From assembly GCA_030760725.1 (NCBI GenBank), contig JASWHV010000012.1, forward strand, positions 50,127,652 through 50,191,651: a stretch of DNA of 64,000 bases. The letters are read 5' to 3'. Below are positions 53,981 through 64,000 of the stretch, in pieces. The stretch's first letter is position 1; each line of letters starts with the position of its first letter. Both the position numbers and the translations under genes were made by a program. The stretch is from Neostapfia colusana. Lineage: Eukaryota; Streptophyta; Magnoliopsida; Poales; Poaceae. A model generated the notes under the pieces. That model was not told the DNA's origin. It did not search any database and saw only the letters and a list, made by a program, of their open reading frames with translations.

Positions 53981-54618
53981 CTACAGGCTGCTGTTCCTGT
54001 GACTACTGTGGGGGAACCTATGGGGGTACGGCGTCCTCCATGCCGTGGTCCTAGCGCTACTCACACCCCAAGTCGATCCTGTCATCAACCAGCTCCTCAA
54101 TAGTGAAGGGGAACTTCCACCATGTCCTACGGTCTCCTGACTAGGTCCTCCAAAGCTAGCGACCTCGTCTAGTATCTCGACGCTCGAGTCCTGACAGTCA
54201 CCTTCCTGCGGGTGCTCGTCCTCCTCTGGCTCGTCTCCGGTGTTGTCTTCGGTGTCGCTGTATGTCTCCGTGCTCCTAGTGCGTCCTCCATGCAGCCGCT
54301 CCAACAGTCGAAGGCTCTTGCCTTGACCGAAGCGTCCAGCGCCTCTGGCTATAGTGGCTCCGATGGTGGGAGTCAGGTGGCGTACAGCTGGCACACACAT
54401 CGTCTGCGGGCCACTCTCGTGCGGCACGGCCAGGGTGCTCTTACGAGCAGTGATCCGGACTCTCGCTCCTCCTGAACAGGCTTCGTCCTGGTAGAGGGAG
54501 TCCAACTCCCTGACGTGAGCTGCAGTCCTATGGTTGAGCTCCACACGCAGAGCCTCGGTCACCTCACGAGCTCGTGTGGTCTCGGTGCGGGCCTCGTCCA
54601 GCTGGGCCTGCAGACTCC
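53981..54618 (-). pseudogene. Extra ORF upstream of gag in G, N-terminus cut off by F
   Basis: On the minus strand the frame is open from the F insertion site (54618) to a stop at 53981, about 212 codons. It starts in a coiled coil (SLQAQLDEARTETTRAREVT and on). It then has GGARVRITARKSTLAVPHES with the exact six residues TARKST (54451-54434), then an arginine/glycine region, and a strongly acidic segment (ETYSDTEDNTGDEPEEDEHPQEGD). The same position between primer site and gag, and the same coiled-coil-then-charged plan, are seen in F (58266-59045). Residue identity between the two is low. Extra ORFs at this place are known from several plant Ty3/gypsy lineages. The function is not known. 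Confidence 0.7.
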
Positions 54619-55024
54619 TGTAACACCCCAAAAATATTGTTAAGACCCTAAATCATGTTAAGAGGGGAATTTAAAATTTTTTGGACGTGTTGCATGTTTT
54701 GCAAAAATTCAAATTCAAACTGGAATTCAAATTAAACTCAAATCAGAAAAGAAATAGAAAAAGAAAAAGAGAAAACAGAAAAAAACCGGCCAGTGGGCCG
54801 AAACCCACCAGCCTGCCCAGCCAGCGCCCGCGCCAGCCCGCAGCCGCGCGCGCTGCTGCCTCACACTGACAGGCGGGACCCACCCGATCTTCGTCTACCT
54901 CGCGACAGCGCCAGACTCCCTCGCACCCGAATCAAAACCGATCGGGATTTCGGCGTATCCCCGCTGAATTCTGTTCGTAGGCGACGCGGACATGATCTAA
55001 ACCACCCCACCGCCCTCCCCCGTC

Positions 55025-55032
55025 TATAAAAA
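55025..55032 (+). promoter_or_regulatory. TATA box of F
   Basis: Cgtctataaaaacccgg lies 406 bp into the LTR, which leaves about 3 kb of R-U5 to be transcribed. Confidence 0.7.
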
Positions 55033-57400
55033 CCCGGCCTCGTTCTGTTTTTCCCATGCGATCGGCTGTTTTTACTCCGGTGAGAACCGAGACTTCTCCG
55101 GCGAATTCTGGCCGATCTAAGCTCGGAATTTCCGATCTAACTCGTTGGTCTTGATCCACCGCCTCCGGGGAACCTTGCAGGTGCAGAAAACTCGGTGATT
55201 TGCGGTGTAAACGCAGCGCCGACGAGCTTCGCCGTGGTTTTGCCTCGGACCTCGTCGCCGATCACCTTCCAGGACCTCTGAGCTCAAGAAAACCCCCGAG
55301 GTGAGATCCCCGACCTCCCCTCTACCGATCTATGCCATAAAATCACAGTTCTAGGAAGAATTCCCGAAGATCCGAAAGTTTCCGGCGAGATCGTCGTTTC
55401 CCGCCGCCGTGCGCCGCCGGCAGCGCCGCCCGCGCTCGATCAGAGCGACGTGGCCGCTTGTGCGCCGTTTATTTTAAATCGCACGGTAGGGTTTAAATCC
55501 CCGCGTACCGGTTCGATGTTATAATCTCGGCCGTCGGTTTAAAATCGGACGGTCCACGTCAGCCCTGCGTTATAAAGACTGGAAATCCTACGTGCTAGCC
55601 CCTGGGGTTCTCGGGAAATAAGAGCTAGCCCCAGAAACTTCTGATCTAGCCCCTGGAACTCCAGAAAATCATGTAAATTCATTTAAAAATCAGTTTTAGC
55701 CCCTGGACTTAATGAAAATTAGGAAAAACACCTCTGATAAGTGTAGCTAGACCCCTGGAAATTCTGAAAATAATATTATAGACCCTGTAATGAGGTAAAT
55801 TTACTTTTTAGCCCTGTTTAGTATTTAATTTAGGAAATTGAATATGTTGCTAGTGTTTAAAAATTTAAAAGTGGGACAAACATATTGTCAAAATTTAATT
55901 AAAGACTTTCTCAGTATTTAGGAAACTTTGGAGTGAGATAAAAACATATTTTGGGCTGAATTGAATCTATCTAATTTATTATTCACATTTAGGGACACAT
56001 TTTTAAGCAATGAATAGTTTTAGAAAATAGGGAAAATAATTGTGAAATAGTTTACATCAGAGGCAAAGGTCAAAATATGTTATTAAATTATTTAGGACCA
56101 GAACCTATTCTGTTTAGATGACGTGTATTACTAATTTCATAATAAAGTACACATTTATGCATAGGAAAATAAATCTGAAAATATAGCAACTAGTAAATGA
56201 TAAATGGAGTTTCTAAAATAAAAAGAATTCAGTTTAGGGTTGGTAGAAATTATGAAGACACATATGGAGAAGGAAAATACCTTTCATGCATACTTGGTAG
56301 CTAAAAGGTGTAGTAATTGAATATAAGGAATTTATTTAAATTGGAAACTCATATATATAGTATGTAAGTATAAATGTGAACACAAAAATAGGAATCACAT
56401 ACACATGATTAAAAGTGCATGCAAGCCACAAATCAACACACATAGAGTAACCACAACACATATAATTGTGAATGACTTTCATAAATGTGAATGTGTGGTT
56501 TGTATGAAGTGGAAGTGTGAACTATGTCTTATGGATTGTTGTTTTTCTTTTGCTATGTGTGATGGTATGATGTAGAACCTGCTCAAGAGCAAGTTATTCC
56601 TTTCCAAGATCAGGACTACCCATTTCAAGAGCAGCAGGAAGGAGGCAAGTGTCCTTGACCACTTTGATCCTATGCTAGGATGTGTAGCTAGAGTTATTTG
56701 CATTGTCAATTGAAATATGAAACCCATGTTAAGAAGTTTCCCTAGAATTGCATTACCTTGTTTCCTTGTAGCTTGGGTTGGGATTTACTTTATTATGTCA
56801 TTTATTATTATGCATATGCTTAGCCATGCTTAGAATGGGATATTTGGGACATGAGATCATCATTTATTTTACCATACTCTTGAATGAGATATTGTGAGTT
56901 ATGTAGAGGTAGGGATCAAGGCAAGTTGGATGTTTTGGTTGTGTGCTGGGTGCACGAGACTTGGGTTTGTGTTTAGTACTTGCCTGGATCCTAAGGACCG
57001 GTTCATGGAGCATGTAACCTGGCTTTACAGTGCCAACCACATGCTGAGATGGGGCAGCTTGGCCAATTAATTAGGTGTATCCCCGGCGTAGTATGGGTGT
57101 GTTGGATGGTGCGGGGAATAGGTGTCAGCTGGACTACCTTATAAACCGCAAGGCTCAAGAGGGGGCCACTGCAGCGGGGTTGGAGCCTCTTGTATGCTTT
57201 TAGGGGTGAAACCTCAGTGGGCCCATGCTCGTCGGGAATCCCTTTGTAAAGGCTTCGTAGTGATCTCCTGGCTACACACCTGGGAAGTGTGAATGTGGTT
57301 CGTAGCCACTGGCATAATGGAGGTTCTTTTAGTCCACCCGGCAACGGGGGATGAAATCACTACATGTGGGTACAGTGGTGCAAACTCTGCAGAGGCAAAA

Positions 57401-57424
57401 CTGTCATGACAGCCGTGTTCACGG
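57401..57424 (+). other. Palindrome/hairpin module in the 5' LTR of F
   Basis: CTGTCATGACAG followed by CCGTGTTCACGG. It lies about 620 bases before the LTR end, in the transcribed part. Confidence 0.75.
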
Positions 57425-58050
57425 TCAAGAGCGACTTGGACTTATTCATGATTAGAGGGTTGATGGTTTTGGAAGTTGTGGATGTTAAGCGGGGAGCTTA
57501 ACATTGGAAATGACGTTATGGTTATTGGATTATGATGATGGGATGGGAGATTGGGACCATTTCACCTGTGTAGTAATGTAGGTATTTAATAAGCTAAGGT
57601 GATAGGTATTAATTGCGTAGTGCTTTAACCATGAGTTCAACCTCTCCTTGTTCTAGCCATGCATGATATAATTTTCCCACACTTGCTGAGTACCATTGGT
57701 ACTCAACCTTGCATATTTGTTGGTTTATATTGCTGCTCAGGTCAAGATAATGAGGTGGTGTATAATGACCAAGACTTTGGACCCGAAGAAGGTTTCTAGG
57801 TTCATGGAGACCCCCGGGCAACGCCTGTGACGGAGCCCTCAAGAATAATATTCCGCTGCTAGTTTATTTACTTGTGAAGAACTTATTATTGTCCATCGAG
57901 ACATTTGCTATGTAAGACTTATTTATATTCGACACCTGGCTTGTAATAAATGATGCTTCACTATTTGTCATCACATGTATGAGAAAATGATCCTGGCATA
58001 CATGTGATATTCACTCGGTTGTTCTTCGGAAAAACCGGGTGTGACAGAAG

Positions 58051-58063
58051 TGGTATCAGAGCC
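58051..58063 (+). other. Primer binding site of F
   Basis: Tggtatcagagcc, four bases after the LTR, matches the initiator-Met tRNA end. Confidence 0.92.
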
Positions 58064-58265
58064 AAGGTTGCCCGTAGGAACGTGGACCTAGGTAGAAATG
58101 GACGTATTTAAGGGCCCTATTTTCTTAAAAACTATTTTACATGGTGTGTGTTGAAAAGTGTTATTTAATGGAGTCACTTTCTTCATCTTACCTCAACTTT
58201 TATTCAAAATAAGATTTTTGTTTGAGAGTTTATCTAACCTAATTTTTAAATTCTTTTTGGTTTAG

Positions 58266-59045
58266 ATGGTTCGCATGATTCGCACCGCTCGCAAGTCCAT
58301 AGGAGGGAGAGTTCCCATAGTTGCCCTTGCCGAGAGAGAGGAGAGCCGTCCGGTGACGTACCTTTCCTACGGATTGGCAGTAGGAGGCTTATTGCGCCGT
58401 CTTCGGCGTATGCTCAAAGCCGCCGGCAATACGGGCAAACTAATCATCCACTATAACTTCACCCGGACCATCCGCGAGAAGAGGGAAGAATGGAGTTCAG
58501 AGATGAGGATTATACACGAAAATCAGCTGCTTAAGATCCACCACTCTCCAGCTTGTCGAGCAACACAGGTCGATGTGGAGAAAGATGTCACCTGGGAGGC
58601 CATCACCTGCCAGAGTCACATCTATCGTCGCCACTTGGACAAAACTGAGTACATGTATGTCCTCCAACGTGAGAGTGGTACCACGGAGTACAAGTACCCG
58701 CCAGTGCAGCAAGGGACTTCCCATGAGCACATGGACTTGTGCTTGGAGGATGCTTCTATGCTCAGCACTTGACTGCAGGAGTGCCAACAAGAGCTTCAGG
58801 ATGTCCGGGACACCCTGAAGGAAACGGAGGCGTTGCTGCAAGCCTGCTTAAAGGCGAGAGAAAGAGGAGATGGGAATGAACTGTGTGTCACCGTGAATGA
58901 TACATGGACTCCTGACTCCCCGGATCGCCGAGCGATCAGGCGTCGTCGCACCTCTCCACCAGCAGCCTCCCCACCCAAAGCAGAGTCAGAAGGCAGCCGA
59001 AATGATGAGGAAGATCCTGAGGAGCCAGCTCAAGAAAACGAGTAG
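58266..59045 (+). pseudogene. Extra ORF of F with histone H3-tail-like N-terminus (259 codons, one TGA)
   Basis: It begins at ATG 58266 with MVRMIRTARKSIGGRVP. Aligned without gaps from the initiator Met to plant histone H3, 12 of the first 22 residues agree: M1, R3, T7, A8, R9, K10, S11, G13, G14, P17, L21, A22. The block around H3 lysine 9 (TARKS) is complete, while the residues matching H3 lysines 4, 14 and 18 are I, R and V. There is no histone fold. The middle is unrecognised, and a coiled coil follows (ELQDVRDTLKETEALLQ, from about 58788). The end has a basic RRAIRRRRTSPP patch and an acidic tail. A single in-frame TGA at 58770 splits it. The spacing to gag is 304 bp. The role is unknown; mimicry of the H3 tail is inference. 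Confidence 0.75.
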
Positions 59046-59349
59046 TGTAGAGTCCTTCCCTTAGTTAGCAAGATGTCGAATAGTCGAGTCGTTACGTTAA
59101 GTTAATGGTGTGTTAATGCTTGGTGTGTGACGTGAGTTGTGGAAGCCATGAGCAATTGTCCACAACCTCGTCTTTAGATTGTTTTGCTTTGGTGTGTGAA
59201 CCCACATGAAATAATATTACATTTATTTTGGTGTGAGAAATGAACCCTTAGAAAAGTATAACAGAGCCTCAACACTTCAACGTACAAACAAATGAAAGTT
59301 GTAAGATGATACTAAATGCTTTCAAATTAACATTGGTTGATTCTGCCAG
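59046..59349 (+). other. Spacer of F between extra ORF and gag
   Basis: About 300 A/T-rich bases without an ORF. A possible 3' splice site is ttggttgattctgccag just before the gag ATG, which could let gag be expressed from a spliced RNA. This is only suggestive. Confidence 0.5.
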
Positions 59350-60765
59350 ATGGCCGGAAGAGGAAAAGGACGTGCTGCCAACCCCGCCAACAACAACGAT
59401 GAGGCATGCAACCCTCATCTTTCTGGAGGCCAGGACCGGGGTGGTCGCCGTGAAGGAGTTGATCCCCTCCACCAAATGCTGGAGAATCAAAATCAGCTCA
59501 TCCAGAACTTGACTCAAGTGGTGGCCAACTTGCATCAAGTTCCACCTCCACAAGCTGCACCACGCCAACCAAGGTTGAGTGAGTTTCTAGGAACTCAACC
59601 TCCAAAGTTTGCAAGTGCTGCCGAACCTCTGGAGGCAGATGATTGGCTGAAGACCATTGAAAGTAAGATGAGGATCATCCAGTGCCAAGGGTATGAGAGG
59701 GTGCTGTTTGCCTCTCATCAATTGCATGGACCTGCTGCTGATTGGTGGACCGCCTACGTGGCCGCCCATCATGACCCTGAGAACATCACTTGGGAAGAGT
59801 TCAAGCGTAGCTTCCGCAACCATTACATCCCAAGAGGTGAACTCAAAAACAAGAGGAAGGAGTTTTTGGGACTGCAGCAGGGAAACATGACGGTGAGGGA
59901 ATATCTCACTAAATTTACCCAACTATCCCGTTATGCCCCACGGGACATAGAGACTGATGAGCAGAAACAAGATTGTTTCGTGGAAGGACTTACCGCAGAG
60001 ATGCAGTGTGCAATGTCCTCGAATGAGTATGAAAGCTTCCAAAAGATGGTGGACAGAGCATTTGTGGTAGAAAGGAAGCTAAAGGCCTTGGAAAATGAGA
60101 ATAAGAGGAAGGCCGGTTGGTCACATCAAGCCTCGGGAAGCAACACTCGCCCCCGTATGATGCAGCAACCTACGGGGCAGACGAGCCGTGCTGCGGTACC
60201 CTACTCAGCACCAAGAGGGTACAACCCGAACTACAGGCCTCCGGCAGCACCAGCACAGCCACCACGTCAGTTTGTACAGCAGCCTCGCCCTGCATATCCA
60301 CCTCGACCAGCAGTGCAAGGACCCCCGAACCAACCCCAAGACAACAAAGGCCAAGCACCTAAGGTTGGGGTGCAATGTTTTAGCTGTGGTGAAGTGGGGC
60401 ACTATGCCCATAAGTGCCCAAAGAAGAAGCCCGCGCAGCCACAACAGCAGAATGTAATGAGAGGACGGGTGAACCACGTCACTATGGAGGAAGCACAAGA
60501 TGCACCCGACGTGGTAGTTGGTAAGTTTCCTGCCAATTTACACCTTGCAACTCTGCTGTTTGATTCTGGTGCCACCCACTCATTTATTGCTCAAGAGTTT
60601 GTAAAGAAGTATGACCTAGCAACAACACAAATGAACCATATGCTAGCCGTAAACTATCCAGGTGGAGAAATAAGGACGAGACAAGTGTGTCCCAAGGTGA
60701 ATCTAGACATTAATGGGGTAGTGTTTACTGCTAACCTCATAGTGATAGATTCCCAAGGATCGATA
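59350..60765 (+). CDS. Gag and protease of F
   Basis: The ATG at 59350 (MAGRGKGRAANPANNNDEA) opens a frame of about 470 codons. The Gag core has LSEFLGTQPPKFASAAEPLE, LFASHQLHGPAADWWTAY, WEEFKRSFRNHYIPRG and YLTKFTQLSRYAP. A proline/glutamine linker is followed by a single CCHC knuckle (CFSCGEVGHYAHKC, residues about 344-357). Protease has LLFDSGATHSFIAQEF (about residue 402). A one-base deficit at about 60755-60765 throws the frame out at QGSILFW, where family members continue in frame into ILGMDWL of pol. Apart from that the region looks intact. Confidence 0.9.
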
Positions 60766-63700
60766 TTATTTTGGGCATGGATTGGTTGACCAAACATAAG
60801 GGAATCATTCATTGTTCGACCAGAACGGTGGAACTAACTCACCCTAGTGGCACAAGAGTAAAGTTCATAACAATACACGAGCCTAGGAGGGACATTAAAT
60901 TAAATCAAGTTGAGGTGAAAGTGGAGGAGATCAGGATTATCCAGGAATATCCAGATGTTTTTCTGGAAGAATTGCCAGGTATGCCTCCCGATCGTGAAGT
61001 GGAATTTGCAATTGAGCTAGTGCCTGGAACAACCCCGATATACAAGAGACCTTATCGGATGGACTCCAAGCAGCTAGAAGAACTCAAGGATCATTTGAGA
61101 GAATTGACGGAGAAGGGGTATATTCGTCCTAGTTCCTCACCATGGGGAGCTCCGGTGATATTTGTGCCCAAGAAGGACGGAACCCAAAGGTTATGCGTGG
61201 ATTACCGTGCTTTGAATGAGGTAACCATCAAGAACAAGTACCCATTACCCCGCATTGAAGACTTGTTTGATCAGTTGAGGGGAGCTTGTGTGTTCTCGAA
61301 AATTGATCTCAGGTCGGGATACCACCAACTCAAGATAAGGCAATCTGATATTCCCAAGACAGCTTTCGTATCTCGGTACGGACTGTATGAATGCACTGTA
61401 ATGCCTTTCGGGCTAACTAATGCCCCGGCATACTTCATGTATCTCATGAACAAGGTATTCATGGAATATCTAGACAAATTTGTGGTGGTTTTCATAGATG
61501 ACATTCTTGTCTTCTCCAAAGATGAAGAAGAACATGAGAAACATCTAAGGTTGGTGTTGCAGAGGCTAAGAGAACACCAACTATATGCCAAGTTGAGCAA
61601 GTGTGAGTTTTGGCTGAAGAGAGTTCCCTTCTTAGGACATATAATCTCGGAGGGAGGAATCTCCGTGGATCCTGCCAAAATCGAGGATATCCAGAAGTGG
61701 AAGACCCCTGAAAATGTCGGGGAAGTTCGAAGCTTCTTGGGATTGGCTGGATACTATCGACGGTTTATCGAAGGATTCTCCAAGATCTCGAGACCTCTCA
61801 CCAAACTGTTGGAGAAGGGAATCACATTCACATGGACGCCACAGTGCGAGACGAGTTTTCAGGAGCTAAAGAAAAGATTGACAACAGCCCCAGTGTTGGT
61901 TATGCCAGATATGCAGAAGAATTTCACAGTGTACTGCGATGCCTCTGGAAACGGGTTGGGATGTGTTCTCATGCAAGAAGGGCATGTCGTGGCATATGCA
62001 TCCCGGCAGCTTCGGAAGCACGAGAAAAACTATCCTACACATGACCTAGAACTAGCCGCAGTGGTACACGCGTTGAAAATTTGGCGGCACTATTTGATGG
62101 GGAAGAGGACCGAGATATATACGGATCATAAGAGTTTGAAGTACATTTTCACACAGCCAGATCTCAACCTCAGACAAAGGAGATGGTTAGAGCTAATCAA
62201 TGACTTTGATGTGGGCATCAACTATCATCCCGGGAAAGCAAATGTCATGGCCGATGCTTTGAGTCGGAAAGTGCAGGTCAATAAGTTGAGCTTGAAGGAC
62301 ATGCCTGCAGAATTGAAGGACGAGGTTATAAGGCTCAATCTATGTCTAGTAAATAGTGGTGAAGCCATCACCATGGAAGTGGACTCCACACTCGAGCAAG
62401 ACATACGCAATGGTCAAAAGAACGACGAGAAGATACAAGAAATTAGGCAACTCATCAAGGAAAATAAAGCTCCTGGTTTCAGAGAGGATGAACAAGGTAC
62501 GGTGTGGTACGGGAAAAGGATCTGTGTGCCTGAAATAAAGGAGATCCGTGAATTAATTTTGAAGGAGGCTCACGATTCTGACTATTCCATCCATCCCAGG
62601 AGTACGAAGATGTACCAGGACCTCAAGAGCAGGTATTGGTGGTATGGTATGAAGCGAGATGTCACGGAACATGTTGCCCTATGTGACACATGTCAGTTGG
62701 TGAAAGCAGAACATCAACGACCCGCGGGATTATTGCAACCACTCAAAGTGCCTGAATGGAAATGGGAAGAGATCAGCATGGATTTCATCGTGGGATTGCC
62801 TAGAACCCAATCAGGATATGATTCGATATGGGTCATCGTTAATAGGCTAACCAAGGTAGCTCATTTCATCCCCGTGAAAGAAAGCTACAGCGGATCCAAA
62901 TTGGCAGAGTTGTACATGTCAAGGATCGTGTGTTACCATGGAGTGCCAAAGAAGATTGTGTCGGATCGAGGGACACAGTTCACCTCAAGGTTCTGGCAGA
63001 AGTTGCATGAAACCATGGGAACCCATCTGAACTTTAGTTCTGCCTATCATCCCCAAACTGATGGGCAGAAGGAAAGAACTAATCAGATTCTTGAGGATAT
63101 GTTGAGGACATGTGCACTCAAAAACAATCGGAGTTGGGACAAGAACTTACCGTATGCAGAGTTTTCCTATAACAACAGCTATCAAGCTAGTATGAAGATG
63201 TCGCCGTTTGAAGCTTTGTATGGGAGGAAGTGCAGAACTCCCCTATTTTGGAACCAAACAGGGGAAAGTAAAGTGTTTGGTCCAGAAGTACTACAAGAAG
63301 CCGAGGCGAAGGTGAGGGAAATTCGCAACAACTTGAGGATAGCACAGACACGCCAAAAGAGCTATGCCGATGTACGAAGAAGAGAGCTCGTTTTCAACGT
63401 GGGAGACTATGTCTATCTCAAGGTGTCCCCTATCCGAGGACTTCGTCGGTTCAAGGTGAAAGGGAAGTTTTCACCTTGATACATCGGACCCTTTCAAGTT
63501 TTGGAGAGGAAAGGCGAAGTGGCGTATCAACTAGAATTACCGGCTCGTCTATCGGATGTGCACGATGTATTCCATGTGTCACAACTCAAGGAATGCCTGA
63601 GGACGCCTGAGGAGGTGTTACCCATGAATGAAGTGGACGTAGCTGAGGATTTGTCTTATGCCGAGCAACCATACAAGATTTTGGAGACAATGGAACGCCT

Positions 63701-63818
63701 CACCAGAAATAAAAGAATCCGGATGTGCAAGGTGCAGTGGAAGCATCACTCAGAAGAGGAAGCCACCTGGGAGCGGGAAGATGAGCTCAAGGCACAATTT
63801 CCGGAATTGTTTTCTTAG
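60766..63818 (+). pseudogene. Pol of F: RT, RNase H, integrase, chromodomain (one stop)
   Basis: RT starts ILGMDWLTKHKG, with DVFLEELPGMPPDREVEF and active site FIDDILVFS (about 61494-61520). RNase H has YCDASGNGLGCVL (about 61934) and YTDHKSLKYIFTQ. The integrase zinc end is HDSDYSIHP...CDTCQLVKAEHQ. The catalytic residues lie in MDFIVGLPRT (62780), VSDRGTQFTS (about 62957) and QTDGQKERTNQ (about 63056). The nearby conserved VDRLTK reads VNRLTK. TGA at 63477 replaces the arginine of PRYIGPF. After it come YIGPFQVLERKGEVAYQLEL and a chromodomain (63670-63795: ILETMERLTRNKRIRMCKVQW and EEATWERED), ending at TAG 63818. Chromodomains of this clade are thought to bind methylated H3K9 and steer integration. 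Confidence 0.92.
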
Positions 63819-63846
63819 AAACACCAATCTCGAGGACGAGATTTCT

Positions 63847-63860
63847 TTTAAGGGGGGTAG
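63847..63860 (+). other. Polypurine tract of F
   Basis: Tttaaggggggtag, immediately before agc and the 3' LTR start at 63864. Confidence 0.88.
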
Positions 63861-63863
63861 AGC

Positions 63864-64000
63864 TGTAACACCCCAAAAATATTGTTAAGACCCTAAATCA
63901 TGTTAAGAGGGGAATTTAAAAATTTTTGGACGTGTTGCATGTTTTGCAAAAATTCAAATTCAAACTGGAATTCAAATTAAACTCAAATCAGAAAAGAAAT
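63864..64000 (+). repeat. Start of the 3' LTR of F
   Basis: The first 137 bases match 54619-54755 almost perfectly. The LTR continues beyond the window. Confidence 0.95.

Larger units (their letters stand above)
38448..54618 (-). mobile_element. Element G: old minus-strand chromovirus, broken by CACTA, B2, D and F
   Basis: Reading the minus strand from 54618 down: extra ORF, leader, gag (interrupted by B2), protease (interrupted by the CACTA element), RT, RNase H, integrase, chromodomain, degenerate polypurine tract, start of the 3' LTR. D cuts the LTR at 38447. F cuts the extra ORF at 54618, and the 5' LTR lies beyond the window. Four separate insertions and many point lesions make it the oldest recognisable element on this side. 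Confidence 0.85.
54619..58046 (+). repeat. 5' LTR of F (3428 bp)
   Basis: It runs from TGTAACACCCC to GGGTGTGACA. TATA box at 55025-55032. Beyond it there is a C/G-rich leader-like part (55080-55450), repeats of tagcccctgg (55596-55760), an A/T-rich part, and the conserved LTR module block (56870-57440) with the palindrome/hairpin at 57401-57424. The ttgctgagtacc/ggtactcaac inverted motif is at about 57682-57706. No gene of its own. Confidence 0.93.
54619..64000 (+). mobile_element. Element F: Tekay/Del-type chromovirus with extra ORF, 3' LTR cut by window end
   Basis: It has a complete 5' LTR (3428 bp), primer site, extra ORF, gag, pol with chromodomain, polypurine tract and the first 137 bases of the 3' LTR. 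Those 137 bases are almost identical to the 5' LTR start, with the difference aaaattttttgg against aaaaatttttgg. Only three coding lesions are visible. It inserted into the extra ORF of G and is among the youngest elements here. Confidence 0.93.

Noticed and set aside
53981..54618. A host gene for a coiled-coil acidic protein
   Set aside because: It lies in sense just upstream of G's gag, in the place of the extra ORF of F, and is better explained as part of the element.
58266..58331. A true histone H3 gene or pseudogene
   Set aside because: Only the first ~22 residues resemble H3. The histone fold is absent, and the ORF sits in the fixed extra-ORF position of a retrotransposon.

Overview
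This window looks like plant nuclear DNA from a gene-free, heterochromatin-like block, most likely of a large-genome grass. Almost every base can be assigned to LTR retrotransposons nested inside one another, plus one CACTA DNA transposon. I found no host gene, tRNA, rRNA or CRISPR array. The grass assignment is inference. It rests on the initiator-Met-tRNA primer sites, on Ty3/gypsy elements with very long LTRs (about 2.2-3.4 kb) that I read as Tekay/Del-type chromoviruses, on Sirevirus-type Ty1/copia elements, and on a gypsy element whose pol reads into its LTR as in the CRM lineage. The species cannot be named from sequence alone.

Layout. Bases 1-3414 are the 5' part of a minus-strand gypsy element (A). 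A is inserted in the 3' end of a plus-strand CRM-like element (B1, 3415-4650). Bases 4769-6050 (minus) and 6050-6862 (plus) are LTR fragments, followed by a scar with filler DNA. Bases 6893-17701 are a plus-strand chromovirus (C) with a truncated 5' LTR. C sits in the 5' LTR of a Sirevirus-like copia element (D, 17702-38447), which carries gag, pol and a third env-position ORF. A second copia element (E, 24991-34389, target duplication CAAAT) lies between D's pol and third ORF. D is inserted in the 3' LTR of an old minus-strand chromovirus (G, 38448-54618 in the window). G is further broken by a non-autonomous CACTA element (41766-44470, TSD TGA), by a nearly complete CRM-like element (B2, 45380-52827, TSD GACAC) and by the youngest-looking chromovirus (F, 54619 to the window end).

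The elements share one replication logic: LTR promoter, tRNA-primed reverse transcription, Gag particle, protease/RT/RNase H/integrase, polypurine-primed plus strand. Every copy carries stops, frameshifts or deletions. F is the closest to intact. It has one frameshift at the gag/pol junction, one stop near the pol end and one stop in an extra ORF.

The most unusual signals are these. The extra ORF between primer site and gag in F has an N-terminus that aligns without gaps to the histone H3 tail, including the ARKS motif around H3K9. An exact TARKST motif lies inside the extra ORF of G. An array of about 16 units of roughly 55 bp, 14 of them carrying a CACGTG G-box, lies in the LTR of C. A palindrome plus hairpin module is conserved with paired substitutions across LTRs of different families. 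Dense CGGACTAGTCCG palindromes occur both in the LTR of D and upstream of its third ORF.
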